Of a stretch of DNA of 64,000 bases, positions 8,772 through 18,741 are shown piece by piece. The notes under the pieces were generated by a model, which worked only from the letters and a program-made list of their open reading frames with translations, had not been told where the DNA came from and searched no databases. The position numbers and the translations under genes were made by a program. Position 1 is the stretch's first letter; every line of letters starts with the position of its first letter. The stretch is from an uncultured bacterium (GTDB lineage: Bacteria; Armatimonadota; UBA5829), in NCBI GenBank assembly GCA_938074205.1, contig CALJES010000005.1:25595-89594 (forward strand), read 5' to 3'.

Positions 8772-9766
8772 TAACCCTGCAAACTCAAAAGCGCATCGAC
8801 CGATGCCTTATCGCCTATAGAGTGTACCTCAGCGGCAGGTGCGATGCGCTTGATAAGTCCTGCCAACACATTGCCTGCCCCTAATTCTATAAATGCTTCG
8901 ACCCCTGCGTCAAGCATGCGCTGCACCGATTCAACCCATCGCACACTACCCGTAATCTGCTTCGAGAGGTTCTCTCGAATTTCAGATGCAGACGTTTCCC
9001 GCTCAGCACTAAAGTTCGCTACCACCGGCACAACCGCGTCTCGGATCTCCGCCGACTCAAGAAATCGCGCCAGTTCTTGGGCCGCGGATTCCATCAGTGG
9101 CGAATGGAAAGCGCCCGCAACGTTCAGCGCAACTACGCGCTTTGCACCCATTTCCTTCGCAATTTCAGATGCTCGCTCAACTGCGCTGTGTTCCCCTGAT
9201 ACAACCGTCTGTATTGGGCTGTTGAAGTTGGCGGCAACGATTGTGCCTGCGCTGGATGCTTTGCGCACCACCTCCTCAACTTGCTCCGGAGACAATCCCA
9301 ACACAGCAGCCATAGTGCCCGGATGTTCCTCGGCTGCCTTCTGCATCAGCTCAGCGCGCTTGCGCACCAGTTTTAGGCCCGTCTCGAAAGAAAAAGCACC
9401 CGCCGCAAAAAGCGCCGCATATTCCCCTACGCTGTGGCCAGCGGTGAACAGCACGTTTCCTCGAGTCTCCTCTTTCAAAAGCGGCGATTCGATCTCCCCG
9501 CAGCAGCCTTCGGAGCCGTACAAAGCCACAAGGGCGGCGCAAGATGTCACATAGAGCGCCGGCTGCGTATTGATCGTCTGCCTGAGCTCATCCTCCGGCC
9601 CCTGCCAACACAGTTTCGATATCGCGCAGCCGAGCATGTCATCGGCACGGGCGAACACGGCTTGCGCAGACGGAAAGTTCTCCGCCAGATCTCTTCCCAT
9701 GCCTACCTCTTGCGACCCCTGCCCAGGAAAGACCAGAGCAATCTTTCTCAATCCTAAAACACCCAT
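8771..9766 (-). CDS. fabD: malonyl-CoA:ACP transacylase
   Basis: Moves malonyl from CoA to ACP to supply fatty acid elongation. Visible motifs are FPGQGSQ at the N-terminus, the nucleophile Ser112 in [11 protein letters not shown], and the catalytic His in GAFHSPLM. The segment just before the nucleophile (about 84-106, with [20 protein letters not shown]) is roughly 8-10 residues longer than in standard FabD and contains two adjacent cysteines. The start codon lies inside the fabH stop region (13-base overlap), preceded by GGGGGTG, which indicates coupling. Otherwise it is an ordinary member of the cluster. Confidence 0.95.
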   Translation of the reverse strand: MGVLGLRKIALVFPGQGSQEVGMGRDLAENFPSAQAVFARADDMLGCAISKLCWQGPEDELRQTINTQPALYVTSCAALVALYGSEGCCGEIESPLLKEETRGNVLFTAGHSVGEYAALFAAGAFSFETGLKLVRKRAELMQKAAEEHPGTMAAVLGLSPEQVEEVVRKASSAGTIVAANFNSPIQTVVSGEHSAVERASEIAKEMGAKRVVALNVAGAFHSPLMESAAQELARFLESAEIRDAVVPVVANFSAERETSASEIRENLSKQITGSVRWVESVQRMLDAGVEAFIELGAGNVLAGLIKRIAPAAEVHSIGDKASVDALLSLQG

Positions 9767-10749
9767 TTCATCACCCCCGCAGCCCAGGTAAGTCCAGCTC
9801 CAAAGCCCACCGTAACCACAATATCGCCCTTCTTTATCCTGCCCTCCGCAACCGCTTCATCAAGCGCAATCGGGATCGACGCGGCGGACGTGTTGCCGTA
9901 TCTCTGCAGGTTTACGTAGAACTTTTCCATCGGCAGTCCCAGCCTGTTGACGGCGGATTCTATGATTCTAGTATTCGCCTGATGCGGAACGATGAGATCG
10001 ATGTCTTCAATGCTAAGACCGCACTTAGACACAACGCGCTCAGTAGCCTCCGCCTGGATTTTGACGGCAAACTTGAATACTTCCCTGCCCTCCATGTAAA
10101 TCTTGTCGCGGTTTGCGGCTAGGTCTTCCGGCGTATAAGGGCTCCGACTACCGCCTGCCGGTATACACAACACTCCCGCACCCGACCCTTCCGATCCCAG
10201 CTCAAAAGCCATGAAGCCTTCGTCCTCGCCCACCGGCGCCACCACCGCTGCGCCAGCCCCATCACCAAAGAGCACGCACGTACTGCGATCAGTCCAGTTA
10301 GTCACCCGAGACAATAAATCCGCACCTATCACTAGAACGTGTTGGTAGTGTCCGCTTCGAACAAACGCGTCCGCGGCCGCAAGCCCATACACGAAACCCG
10401 AACACCCGGCCGCCAGATCGAAAGCCGGTGTCCCCTTACAACCAAGCGCATTCTGCACGATGCACGCCGTTGCAGGCAGCGGCGTATCTCCGGTAAACGT
10501 CGCAACAATGATCAAGTCTATGTCTTCGGGACCCAACCCCGCGCATTCGATTGCCTTCATCCCCGCCTTGATCGCGTAGTCGGAGGTGCCTTCTCCCTCC
10601 TCAGCGATGCGCCTCTCCACAATTCCAGTCATCGTGCGGATCCACTCGTCTGACGTATCGACTATCTTCTCCAGATCGTGGTTCGTCAAAACGCGATCCG
10701 GCACCGCAGAACCGACTCCTATTATCCCTGCTCTCTTTTGCACACTCAT
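9754..10749 (-). CDS. fabH: beta-ketoacyl-ACP synthase III
   Basis: Starts fatty acid chains by condensing acyl-CoA, often acetyl-CoA, with malonyl-ACP. The catalytic triad is Cys116 (DLAAGCSGF), His in VPHQANTRI and Asn in YGNTSAASIP. At 331 residues it has standard length. The ATG is preceded by GAGGGAC. It is the first gene after the intrinsic terminator that follows plsX, so fabH probably has its own promoter in the 50 bases upstream; TATATT there could be a -10, but no matching -35 is obvious. PlsX and FabH together are a frequent bacterial pairing. Confidence 0.96.
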   Translation of the reverse strand: MSVQKRAGIIGVGSAVPDRVLTNHDLEKIVDTSDEWIRTMTGIVERRIAEEGEGTSDYAIKAGMKAIECAGLGPEDIDLIIVATFTGDTPLPATACIVQNALGCKGTPAFDLAAGCSGFVYGLAAADAFVRSGHYQHVLVIGADLLSRVTNWTDRSTCVLFGDGAGAAVVAPVGEDEGFMAFELGSEGSGAGVLCIPAGGSRSPYTPEDLAANRDKIYMEGREVFKFAVKIQAEATERVVSKCGLSIEDIDLIVPHQANTRIIESAVNRLGLPMEKFYVNLQRYGNTSAASIPIALDEAVAEGRIKKGDIVVTVGFGAGLTWAAGVMKWVF

Positions 10750-10799
10750 AAGTGTCCCTCAGCACTCAATATAAATTGCCTGCGCCCTATTAAGGCACA

Positions 10800-10826
10800 C
10801 AAAAAACCGGCGGCTTTAGCGCCGGC
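10800..10826 (-). terminator. intrinsic terminator between plsX and fabH
   Basis: On the minus strand the stem CCGGCG/CGCCGG (10825-10820 with 10812-10807) has a seven-base loop and is followed by six T residues (10806-10801). It lies after the plsX stop and before fabH, so it would separate or attenuate transcription of the fab genes from the upstream rpmF-plsX group. Confidence 0.8.
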
Positions 10827-10860
10827 ATTTCGCCACTAATAGTTTCAATTAGGGCCAACT

Positions 10861-11847
10861 TCAGACATTAGCCAGTGCATTTCTTATCGCATCAACGACG
10901 CCCTGACTCACCGCTTCCTTAGCCACACGAATGGCGTTCGCGACCGCGTTTGCGTTCGACCGCCCGTGGCCTATTATACATACACCGTTCACCCCCAGAA
11001 GCGGAGCGCCACCGTATTCGCTGTAATCCAATCTGCGCTTCAAGCGTTTTATGAAGGGCAAAAGGAACGCTACGGGGATCCAGTTCAGAGGGCGGCGCCT
11101 CAGCTCCTCTCGCACGAGATAGACAATGTGCTCAGCCAATCCCTCTGCCGACTTCAGGGCCACATTTCCCGTGAAACCATCCGTCACCACAACATCCGCC
11201 GCGCCCACAAACAAATGCCGCCCCTCTACATTGCCCACAAAATTGATAGGAGCATTGGCAAAAGCTTGATGTGCGGCGCGCGTTAGCTCGTTCCCCTTGC
11301 ACGGCTCCTCACCGATCGACAGCAACGCTACCCGCGGCTTTGTAATCCCCAGCGCCTTCTCAGCGTATATGCTGCCCATCACTGCAAACTGCACGAGATT
11401 CTCGACGGTGCAATCAGAAACCGCCCCCGCATCTATCAGGATGGTAGGACCATGCCTACCTAGCCAGACAGTCGCTATTGCCGGTCGATCGATACCCTGA
11501 ATCCGGCCAAGTTTGAGCGTGGCCACCGCCATTGCAGCGGCCGTATTGCCCATGCTGACCAGGGCATCAGCTTCCCCACTGGCTACCATAGATGCGGCAA
11601 CCACCACCGACGCATCCCTCTTGGTTCGGACGGCATCCACTTCCTCGTCCATGCCAATGACTTCGGATGCGTGGCGGATTGCGACAGAAGCCGAATCCAG
11701 TTCGCCTGGCGATACGAACTGTCTTACCTGCGCCTCATCCCCGACCAGAACAACATCTACGCCACAGAGCCTGGCGCCGCGGATGGCTCCCTTTACTATC
11801 TCAGCCGGGGCGTGGTCGCCGCCCATAGCGTCGACGGCTATTACCAT
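10861..11847 (-). CDS. plsX: phosphate acyltransferase PlsX
   Basis: Makes acyl-phosphate from acyl-ACP, the donor for PlsY in the first step of phospholipid synthesis. The N-terminus IAVDAMGGDHAP is diagnostic, and SMGNTAA, DCTVENLVQFA and DGFTGNVALKSAEG follow in the expected order over 328 residues. It is a peripheral membrane protein. The start follows the rpmF stop closely, with AGGA eight bases upstream. The run yceD-rpmF-plsX is conserved widely. Its transcript probably ends at the terminator just downstream. Confidence 0.96.
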   Translation of the reverse strand: MVIAVDAMGGDHAPAEIVKGAIRGARLCGVDVVLVGDEAQVRQFVSPGELDSASVAIRHASEVIGMDEEVDAVRTKRDASVVVAASMVASGEADALVSMGNTAAAMAVATLKLGRIQGIDRPAIATVWLGRHGPTILIDAGAVSDCTVENLVQFAVMGSIYAEKALGITKPRVALLSIGEEPCKGNELTRAAHQAFANAPINFVGNVEGRHLFVGAADVVVTDGFTGNVALKSAEGLAEHIVYLVREELRRRPLNWIPVAFLLPFIKRLKRRLDYSEYGGAPLLGVNGVCIIGHGRSNANAVANAIRVAKEAVSQGVVDAIRNALANV

Positions 11848-11856
11848 GGGCGAGTC

Positions 11857-12054
11857 CTATTCCGCCTTCTTCTGCTTCTCCTTGATCGACAAAACCATGC
11901 GTCCGTTGTAGAACCCGCAGGCGAGACACGCGTGGTGAGGCATCTTGGGTTCGTGGCATCTTGGACACGTGGCCAACGTCGGCGGCGACAACTTGTAGTG
12001 AGTTCGCCTGAGGCGAGTCCTGTGATTTGAATGTCGTCTTTTCGGTAATGCCAT
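11857..12054 (-). CDS. rpmF: 50S ribosomal protein L32
   Basis: A 65-residue large-subunit protein. The basic N-terminus ALPKRRHSNHRTRLRR is typical of L32. The middle carries a complete zinc ribbon (CPRCHEPKMPHHACLACG), so this is the zinc-containing form rather than the cysteine-free paralogue some bacteria switch to under zinc limitation. It starts one base after the yceD stop and leads into plsX. Confidence 0.96.
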   Translation of the reverse strand: MALPKRRHSNHRTRLRRTHYKLSPPTLATCPRCHEPKMPHHACLACGFYNGRMVLSIKEKQKKAE

Positions 12055-12055
12055 T

Positions 12056-12601
12056 TTATTCTACAGACTCCTCATCTTCGAATATCTTCGCCAACGCCGC
12101 AAACGGATTGGCGTCGGCTTCCGGCGGGCAACCGCAAGGCCCGTCGTTCAGATTCGCCCCGCAACGAGGGCACAGCCCTTTGCACTCGTCTGAGCACAAA
12201 GGTTTAATCGGTAAGGCGAGCAATATGCTCTGCCGAAGAAGCTCAGTCAGGTCGAATATGCTATCGACGAACAGGGGCTCCCGCTCTTCTTCGGGAATCT
12301 CGTCCTCCTCTGCCGCTTCAAGCATTTCTATGGTATGTCCTGCTATCTGCAGCTCCTCTTCTATGGGCAGACGAAGCTCTATCGTATGAGCACGCAGACA
12401 CCGCGAACACTCCAATTCAACCGTAGTGGAGAAACTCCCCCTTGCCACGATGTGCCGGCCGGTATTGGTGAATGTGACTTGACCCAAAATCGGCGCCACG
12501 CACCACACGTCCCCGCCGAAGTCCTCTATGGGCGGCTCGTTTATTTCGTAGCTGATCTGCTTGCCCAGATGGGTGACTATCTCTGTCAGATCTAGTCTCA
12601 T
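12056..12601 (-). CDS. yceD: YceD-family 23S rRNA-associated protein (DUF177)
   Basis: A member of the DUF177/YceD family, required for normal 23S rRNA accumulation in E. coli and plants and almost always next to rpmF. The family cysteine pattern is present: CSRCL in the middle and SDECKGLCPRCGANLNDGPC near the C-terminus, consistent with metal binding. The start has AAGGAAG just upstream. It is one base from rpmF, so the two are cotranscribed and probably coupled. Molecular activity is not established for the family. Confidence 0.9.
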   Translation of the reverse strand: MRLDLTEIVTHLGKQISYEINEPPIEDFGGDVWCVAPILGQVTFTNTGRHIVARGSFSTTVELECSRCLRAHTIELRLPIEEELQIAGHTIEMLEAAEEDEIPEEEREPLFVDSIFDLTELLRQSILLALPIKPLCSDECKGLCPRCGANLNDGPCGCPPEADANPFAALAKIFEDEESVE

Positions 12602-12664
12602 TGTCTTCCTTGCCCCGCTACAAAACGGGGAAATCGACGGTTATTCACGTAACTTACCGTCTCG

Positions 12665-13900
12665 CTATCGAACACCGGCTCCGGTCTTGCGTGACTGCAA
12701 AACCCCCACGGTCTCGCGGGCTATCATTCGTTCCTCGTTTGTAGGTATCACGAATATCCGCACTCTGCTCGCTGAAGAGCAAATCTCTGCCAGACCGCGA
12801 GCAGACCTGTTCTTCTCCTCGTCAAGCTGTATGCCAAGGAACTCCAGCCCTTTACAAACGCGAGATCGCACCTCGCTGGAGTTCTCTCCTATGCCGCCGG
12901 TGAACACAACTGCATCCAATCCGCCCATCGCGGCTGCGTATGCACCTATGTACTTTTTAACCCTGTAACAAAAGATGCTCAGCGCAAGCTCGGCACGCCT
13001 ATTTCCTTCAGCAGCGGCCTTCGCGATATCGCGCATATCGCTCGAGATACCCGAGATCCCAAGCAAGCCGCTGCGCTTGTTTATCAAGTCATCTATCTCG
13101 TCCGGGGTTGCCTGTTGTTCTCGCGCCAGGTAAAGCAGAACCGCCGGATCTATATCGCCGCTTCGGGTGCCCATCACAAGCCCCTCTGCCGGGGTCATGC
13201 CCATACTCGTGTCGACAACCCTGCCGCCGACAATTGCCGTCATCGAGCACCCATTGCCCAAGTGGCAAGTGATAATCTTGGACGTTTCACGAGACACTCC
13301 TTGCTCTTCGAGAAGCTTGAGGGCCTGCCCAGCAACGTACCTGTGGGATGTCCCGTGAAATCCATACCGGCGCACGCCGTAGTCTGTATAATAATTGTAA
13401 GGCAAAGCGTATATATAAGCATAGTCCGGCATGGTTGCGTGAAAGGCAGTGTCAAATACGGCAACCTGCGGAACCCCCGGCATCAAACGAATGCACGCTT
13501 TGATACCCTTCAGGTTCGCCGGGTTATGCAGCGGTGCCAACACGCTCATTTTGTCGATCTCAGCTAGAATTTCATCGTTAATAACCACCGGCTCGACAAA
13601 TCTCTCGCCACCATGCACCACGCGATGCCCCACAGCGGATATGTCATCTACGCTCGCTATCGCTCCGTGCTGAGGATCCGTGAGCAGTTTAAACACACGA
13701 TCCATGGCCTGATCATGGTCAGCCATGTCCACATCCACTTCAACCTTGCCGTTCTTGGCGGTTTCGTGTTTGATCTTTCCGCCTCCGCCCTTCACGCCTA
13801 TTCGCTCGGCAATTCCCTTCGCAAGCACCTCTTCCGAATCAGAGTCGATAAGCTGGTACTTTAGCGAGGAACTCCCGCTGTTTAGAACTAGCACTTTCAT
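12665..13900 (-). CDS. ackA: acetate kinase
   Basis: Interconverts acetyl-phosphate plus ADP with acetate plus ATP. The signature VLNSGSSSLKYQL opens the protein, with GFHGTSHRYV, CHLGNGCS and VFTGGIGENS later. It belongs to the ASKHA fold, and 411 residues is normal. GGGGA stands six bases before the ATG. Together with pta, 97 bases upstream on the same strand, it completes the acetyl-CoA to acetate route that yields ATP in fermentation or allows acetate use. The neighbouring lipid genes draw on the same acetyl-CoA pool. Confidence 0.97.
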   Translation of the reverse strand: MKVLVLNSGSSSLKYQLIDSDSEEVLAKGIAERIGVKGGGGKIKHETAKNGKVEVDVDMADHDQAMDRVFKLLTDPQHGAIASVDDISAVGHRVVHGGERFVEPVVINDEILAEIDKMSVLAPLHNPANLKGIKACIRLMPGVPQVAVFDTAFHATMPDYAYIYALPYNYYTDYGVRRYGFHGTSHRYVAGQALKLLEEQGVSRETSKIITCHLGNGCSMTAIVGGRVVDTSMGMTPAEGLVMGTRSGDIDPAVLLYLAREQQATPDEIDDLINKRSGLLGISGISSDMRDIAKAAAEGNRRAELALSIFCYRVKKYIGAYAAAMGGLDAVVFTGGIGENSSEVRSRVCKGLEFLGIQLDEEKNRSARGLAEICSSASRVRIFVIPTNEERMIARETVGVLQSRKTGAGVR

Positions 13901-13997
13901 ATTCGGTCCCCAATTCTATCGCCTCTCGGTCGGCTCTCAGTGCACTCAGAATCTCGTCCCAACCGCACTGACAGACGACAAATCGGCGTAGTGATAT

Positions 13998-15005
13998 CTA
14001 ACTTTTCACCTGCGTAGCTTGGACGGCTGTTATTGCCACTACGTTCAGTATATCCTCGGCGTCACATCCGCGAGAAAGGTCATTGACCGGCTTTCGAAGC
14101 CCCTGCAGAACAGGCCCATACGCTTCAGCCTTGGCCAGCCGCTGAGTCAATTTGTAGGCAATATTTCCGGCGTTCAAGTCGGGAAAGATGAGGGTGTTGG
14201 CTCTGCCAGCGACTGGACTTCCCGGCGCCTTTTTCTTCGCCACCCATTCGTCAAGCGCGGCATCCACTTGTAGCTCTCCGTCTATGAGCAGATCCGGCCT
14301 CCTGCTTTTGGCAATATTTGTAGCCTCAATAACCTTGTCCGCTATGGGATCTTTTCCGCTTCCCTTAGTCGAGAATGAAAGCATTGCCACACGCGGCTCG
14401 AACCCCAGAAGTGTTCGCATCGTCTCCGCGCTTTGAATTGCTATCTCCGCGAGCTCTTCCGCATTCGGGTTTATCACTAAACCGCAGTCTGCAAAGATGA
14501 AAACGCCTTGCTCGCCGTATGCACAATCAGGCACTATCATCACAAAAAAACTCGAGGCCAGTTTACATCCTGGCGCGGTCTTCAGAATCTGAAGCGCGGG
14601 CCTGATGGTATCTGCAGTCGAGTGGGTAGCACCGGAAACCTGCCCATCCGCTTGACCGGCGTATACCATCATGCAACCGAAATATAGCGGATCCCCAACT
14701 GCTTCGTAAGCTTGCTCGAGTGTGATTCCCTTGTGTTTCCGAAGTTCGTAAAACTGCTTTGCGTAATCCTCTCTCAGCTGGGAGGTTGCAGGGTCTTCGA
14801 TTCGACACCCTGAGATATCTGCTCCGGCTTCCATCGCCGCCGCCTCGATCTTTTCCCGCGAGTTTACAAGTATGATCTCGGCCAGGCCCTGTTCCACGAT
14901 TTTCTGAGCCGCTGTAACGGTTCTCACATCGTCGGCTTCGGGCAGCGTTATGCGTTTTTTTGCTTCCCGAGCCTTAGCATAAATTGTTTCCATCACGTTC
15001 GGCAT
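13998..15005 (-). CDS. pta: phosphate acetyltransferase
   Basis: Converts acetyl-CoA and phosphate to acetyl-phosphate. It is the short (335-residue) form without the N-terminal regulatory domain found in E. coli Pta. Typical segments include ITLPEADDVRTVTAAQKI at the N-terminus, GATHSTADTIRPALQIL in the catalytic core, and LIFPDLNAGNIAYKL near the C-terminus. It is paired with ackA downstream. The 141-base gap to the coiled-coil gene upstream probably holds its promoter, but I see only weak candidate boxes there. Confidence 0.95.
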   Translation of the reverse strand: MPNVMETIYAKAREAKKRITLPEADDVRTVTAAQKIVEQGLAEIILVNSREKIEAAAMEAGADISGCRIEDPATSQLREDYAKQFYELRKHKGITLEQAYEAVGDPLYFGCMMVYAGQADGQVSGATHSTADTIRPALQILKTAPGCKLASSFFVMIVPDCAYGEQGVFIFADCGLVINPNAEELAEIAIQSAETMRTLLGFEPRVAMLSFSTKGSGKDPIADKVIEATNIAKSRRPDLLIDGELQVDAALDEWVAKKKAPGSPVAGRANTLIFPDLNAGNIAYKLTQRLAKAEAYGPVLQGLRKPVNDLSRGCDAEDILNVVAITAVQATQVKS

Positions 15006-15146
15006 TTTCCAGCACCATAACAGTTATTCAATTTCCAATTTGCGACAACAACGCCCCCTCACATCCACGAACTGCAGATACAGCGGCCGCCTTCCTTAAA
15101 TCGGACACCAGCCGCACCTTGAGCGGCATCAAATACTACCCGACGA

Positions 15147-15743
15147 CTACCTTCTAATAACGCCGCGGTCCATGGGGATTATCGGTTCGGGCTCGCCTTT
15201 TTCAGCATAAATTCGGCTCTCCAGCTTCTCCCTGCCTTTCTGGAGAGTGCTCATAACCTTTGCCAGGTGATTCTCTATTGCAGCCAAAACCTCTCGAGCG
15301 TATTCATCGGCTCCCCGGCGAGTCTCTCTGGCCGTCTTTTCAGCGTTCGCCAGTATCTCCTGCGCCTGAGCTTTTGCCAACTGGTTGATTTCGCTCGTAT
15401 CGATTAGCTTTGCTGCCATCTGTCGAGCTTCGTCTAGGATGCGCTTAGCTTCTTTGTTAGCATTCTGGATTATAGCTTCGGCCTCTTCCCTAGCCGAGGC
15501 TACGATCTTGTCGCTCTCGGTTGCCATTCGGCTAGCACGCCTGACTTGGTCAGGCAAGGAAGCCCTGATTTTGTTAACCAGCATATGAAACTCTTCAAGG
15601 TCCAGGCCCCAAGCCTTACCGAAGAGGGAATAGCTTCTCTCAGCCAGCTCCTCTAGTGAATCCAGTAGCTTAAGGATATCTTCCTGTGAGCCCAGCGCCC
15701 TATAGTAATTGACGGGACGTGTAGTTTGTTGCTCTTGATTCAT
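15147..15743 (-). CDS. DivIVA/SepIVA-like coiled-coil protein
   Basis: A 198-residue, highly charged protein that is almost entirely alpha-helical, with a long coiled coil (about residues 60-175) rich in Ala, Glu, Lys and Arg. It has a DivIVA-like start in which [15 protein letters not shown] precedes the helix. In Actinobacteria a DivIVA-domain protein (SepIVA) sits right after coaD and near yceD-rpmF; the position here (four-base overlap with coaD, same operon) is the same. A role in cell envelope or division-site organisation is inferred from that synteny. The sequence alone would also fit any coiled-coil scaffold protein. Confidence 0.6.
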   Translation of the reverse strand: MNQEQQTTRPVNYYRALGSQEDILKLLDSLEELAERSYSLFGKAWGLDLEEFHMLVNKIRASLPDQVRRASRMATESDKIVASAREEAEAIIQNANKEAKRILDEARQMAAKLIDTSEINQLAKAQAQEILANAEKTARETRRGADEYAREVLAAIENHLAKVMSTLQKGREKLESRIYAEKGEPEPIIPMDRGVIRR

Positions 15744-16240
15744 CTCTTCTCAGCCTCCTGCGCTCTACGTCCTAGTTTAGCCAGCAGCTTCTCTTCAACG
15801 CACTTCGGTACCAAGCCATTGATAGACGTTCCGAGATGTGCCAGTTCTTTTACCAAACTGGAACTCAAGAACGAATACTCCGCGCTTGTCATCATAAAAA
15901 GCGTCTCCACTTCCGGATTGAGACGCTTGTTCATAAGAGCCATCTGCAACTCATATTCGAAGTCCGAAACGGCCCTCAATGACCTGATGAGCACTTTTGC
16001 CCCTTTCTGGCGGGCGTAGTCGACGGTCAGTCCCTCAAAACAGTCTACACTAACGTTTTCCAGGTGTCCACACGCCTGCCGAAGCAGCTCCATCCTCTCT
16101 TCTACACTAAAAAGCGGCTGCTTCTCCAAATTCACCGCTACGGCAACGATGACTTGGTCAAACACGCTTGTCGCCCGCTCGATTATATCTAAGTGCCCGC
16201 AAGTCACCGGGTCAAAACTGCCTGGATAAATTGCCTTCAT
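15740..16240 (-). CDS. coaD: phosphopantetheine adenylyltransferase
   Basis: Joins 4'-phosphopantetheine with ATP to form dephospho-CoA, the penultimate step of coenzyme A synthesis. The nucleotidyltransferase motif [12 protein letters not shown] (7-18) and the C-terminal [17 protein letters not shown] are clear; 166 residues is standard. Its ATG overlaps the recG stop (TGATG), and its own stop overlaps the next start (ATGA), so recG, coaD and the coiled-coil gene form a tight operon. In many bacteria rsmD lies between recG and coaD; it is absent here. Confidence 0.97.
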   Translation of the reverse strand: MKAIYPGSFDPVTCGHLDIIERATSVFDQVIVAVAVNLEKQPLFSVEERMELLRQACGHLENVSVDCFEGLTVDYARQKGAKVLIRSLRAVSDFEYELQMALMNKRLNPEVETLFMMTSAEYSFLSSSLVKELAHLGTSINGLVPKCVEEKLLAKLGRRAQEAEKR

Positions 16241-18381
16241 CAGCTCACCGTGACCAACTGCAACCCTTCATATTTTTTGAGCAAATCTTCCTTGAGCAAC
16301 CGATGCTCAGGCTCCGAAAGCTGAGGATCTTTTTCCACCAGTTGGAATGCTTCCTTTCGCGCAAGCTCCAACACGGGAACATCGCGGAATATATCCGCAA
16401 TTTTCATCCCTATCATACCGCTTTGCTTAGTTCCGTAGAATTCCCCCGGTCCTCGAAGCTTGAGATCCTCCTCTGCTATTACAAAGCCATCCGTCGTAGA
16501 GGCCATAATCTGCATTCGCCTAACGGACTCCTCAGAGGTGCCCTCGCAAATCAGCACGCAGAAAGACTGCTCCGGCCCCCTGCCGACTCTGCCCCTGAGC
16601 TGATGCAGTTGCGCAAGGCCGAATCTATCGGCGTCCTCTATAACCATCACAGTAGCATTCGGCACGTCCACGCCGACCTCGATCACCGTTGTAGAAACCA
16701 AAATGTCAATCTCGCCTCTGCGGAATGCGCTCATTATGGCATCCTTTTCTTCTGTTTTCATCTGCCCGTGCAAGAGACCCACCCGCAGATCGGGAAACAT
16801 CTCATTTGCCAGGAACTCCGCCAAGTCGTTTGCCGCCTGCACCTGCAGTTTCTCGCTTTCCTCTATAAGCGGGCAGACAACATAGGCCTGCCGTCCCTGA
16901 TCGATTATCTTTCGCAGTGCCTCGTATACTTTTTTGCGATCGCTCTTTTGCTTCCAGTGAGTTTTCACGGGCTTGCGTCCCGGAGGAAGCTCGTCGATGA
17001 TTGAAACGTCCAGGTCGCCGTATACGGTGAGAGTGAGCGTCCTCGGTATTGGCGTTGCCGTCATAACTAGCATATCCGGAGTCAGACCTTTCTCCAAGAG
17101 CGCCGCCCGCTGAAGCACACCAAACCGGTGCTGCTCGTCTATGATCACAAGCCCCAGCTTGTGAAACTGCACACCCTCTTGAATAAGAGCATGGGTGCCT
17201 ATGACAATCTGAGTCTGGCCGGAAGCAATCCGATCTCTCACGATCTGCCGCTGCTTGGCGCTCAAACTACCCGTCAGCAGGTCGACGTGTATGCCAATGA
17301 CATCTAGCTTGCCGATATATTCTGAAATCCCCAGGTAGTGCTGCTCAGCCAGTATCTCTGTCGGCGCCATCAGCGCAGACTGATACCCGTTGCGCGCCGC
17401 TATCAACATCGCCGCGAGCGCTACCACCGTTTTTCCGGAGCCAACGTCGCCCTGCAGCAGCCTATTCATACACACCGGACGTGCCATGTCCGAGGCGATC
17501 TCTCGTATAACGCGCTTCTGCGCATCAGTTAGTTCAAAAGGAAGTATCTGTCGCAACTGCTCCAGCAGATCTTCGGGTATCCTGAACTCGATTCCCCGCC
17601 CCGGGGCTTCGGCTCCGCGCTTTCGCATCGCTAAAGCAAGCTGCAGCAGGAAAAGTTCGTCGAATACCAGCCGTTTCCGCGCAGCCTCAAGCGCTTTCTC
17701 ATCTGTCGGAAAGTGTATATTTGATATCGCCTCCTGTATTCCGACCAAATCTAGCCGTCCGCGCATATCTGCCGGAAGGGTTTCTTCCAGCATCGACGCG
17801 TAAGTGTCGATAGCATTTCGAACAATCCTGCGAAGCAGAGTCTGATACATACCCTCAGTCAGAGGGTATATCGGAACAACCCGTCCGCTGGAGAGCGGAT
17901 CCGCCTCGTCGGAATATACTTCCCACTCAGGATTAGCGATCTCTACTCCCCACCGCCCGCACTGCACTGTCCCGTAGGCGACTATCCGCTTACCCCTCAG
18001 CTTTTGAAACTGCTCTCGGCGGAACTTCTGGTTAAACCACGTCAACACAACAACGCCGGAGCCGTCGTCAACTATGACCTTAGTCAATACCAGCGGACCG
18101 CGCGTGCGCACGTTGTCCGCCGCAACCACAGTCCCAGCTATAGTTACCGCCTGGCCGTGTCGAAGCTGCGACACGCGGGCAAAGTGAGTGCGGTCCTCGT
18201 GCCGACGCGGAAAATAGAACAACAAATCCCTTACGGTAAAGATACCAAGCTTGTTGAGAACTCCTGCCAGCCGCGGACCGACGCCTTTAACATATTGAAC
18301 CGAAGTGTCCAACGTCCCAGGAAGGTCCGTCGATCGGGGTTTCTTTGCGGGCTGTACGTCAGCAGCTTTCGCCAGTGCCAT
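16240..18381 (-). CDS. recG: ATP-dependent DNA helicase RecG
   Basis: Remodels stalled replication forks and Holliday junctions. The N-terminal wedge/OB region is followed by helicase motifs: Walker A in [18 protein letters not shown] box in [23 protein letters not shown], and the C-terminal [10 protein letters not shown] place the start at the ATG at 18381 ([10 protein letters not shown]). The frame extends to 18462, but the upstream promoter (TTGACA at 18438-18433, TATAAT at 18414-18409) places the transcript start near 18402, so an upstream start could not be translated from it. That gives about 713 residues. The leader is only about 20 bases and its ribosome site is weak. Confidence 0.95.
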   Translation of the reverse strand: MALAKAADVQPAKKPRSTDLPGTLDTSVQYVKGVGPRLAGVLNKLGIFTVRDLLFYFPRRHEDRTHFARVSQLRHGQAVTIAGTVVAADNVRTRGPLVLTKVIVDDGSGVVVLTWFNQKFRREQFQKLRGKRIVAYGTVQCGRWGVEIANPEWEVYSDEADPLSSGRVVPIYPLTEGMYQTLLRRIVRNAIDTYASMLEETLPADMRGRLDLVGIQEAISNIHFPTDEKALEAARKRLVFDELFLLQLALAMRKRGAEAPGRGIEFRIPEDLLEQLRQILPFELTDAQKRVIREIASDMARPVCMNRLLQGDVGSGKTVVALAAMLIAARNGYQSALMAPTEILAEQHYLGISEYIGKLDVIGIHVDLLTGSLSAKQRQIVRDRIASGQTQIVIGTHALIQEGVQFHKLGLVIIDEQHRFGVLQRAALLEKGLTPDMLVMTATPIPRTLTLTVYGDLDVSIIDELPPGRKPVKTHWKQKSDRKKVYEALRKIIDQGRQAYVVCPLIEESEKLQVQAANDLAEFLANEMFPDLRVGLLHGQMKTEEKDAIMSAFRRGEIDILVSTTVIEVGVDVPNATVMVIEDADRFGLAQLHQLRGRVGRGPEQSFCVLICEGTSEESVRRMQIMASTTDGFVIAEEDLKLRGPGEFYGTKQSGMIGMKIADIFRDVPVLELARKEAFQLVEKDPQLSEPEHRLLKEDLLKKYEGLQLVTVS

Positions 18382-18408
18382 AGGTGGGGATCCCCGTGCG
18401 ACCGCGCT

Positions 18409-18438
18409 ATTATAGCTCCTGGCCAGGTTCGGTGTCAA
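18409..18438 (-). promoter_or_regulatory. consensus sigma-70 promoter of the recG operon
   Basis: On the minus strand TTGACA (18438-18433) and TATAAT (18414-18409) are separated by 18 bases, both boxes matching consensus exactly. It lies just inside an upstream extension of the recG frame and therefore sets the recG start at 18381. It follows the tRNA-Ser terminator, so the recG-coaD operon is expressed separately from the tRNA. Confidence 0.85.
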
Positions 18439-18462
18439 ACAAAGAAGCCGGTCTGCAGACAA

Positions 18463-18494
18463 ATTAGGCTCGGCGAGGAATAGCCGAGCCTAAT
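18463..18494 (-). terminator. hairpin after tRNA-Ser
   Basis: A perfect 12-bp stem (ATTAGGCTCGGC with GCCGAGCCTAAT) around an eight-base loop lies 20 bases past the 3' end of the tRNA on the minus strand. It is followed by only three T residues, so it is a moderate intrinsic terminator or RNA processing barrier. Confidence 0.6.
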
Positions 18495-18514
18495 CAATTT
18501 TCGAGGTATATACC

Positions 18515-18608
18515 TGGCGGAGAGGCCGGGATTCGAACCCGGGGTACGGCTTTATCACCGTACAATCGCTTAGCAGGCGACCGCTTTCGACCACTCAGCC
18601 ACCTCTCC
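18515..18608 (-). tRNA. tRNA-Ser(GCU)
   Basis: The acceptor stem pairs GGAGAGG with CCTCTCC, followed by discriminator G and an encoded CCA. The anticodon loop CTGCTAA contains GCT, reading AGC and AGU. A long variable arm (about 20 bases between the anticodon and T stems) marks a class II tRNA, and the T arm has the usual GGTTCGAATCC. The overall length with CCA is 94 bases. The gene is on the minus strand ahead of recG. Confidence 0.96.
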
Positions 18609-18741
18609 CCAAGCAAAGTTATTGTACCACGCTTTGTCCGGATTATCAACCGGTTTTTTCGGCAACATCCAGAAGGAAAGATCGCCTCTTCGATATAAAA
18701 TTTGGTTAACCACAAATTAACACAGAGAGGAGGATACAACA

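Noticed and set aside
18382..18462. Upstream start for recG
   Set aside because: The consensus promoter lies inside this extension, so the codons upstream of about 18402 are not transcribed from it.
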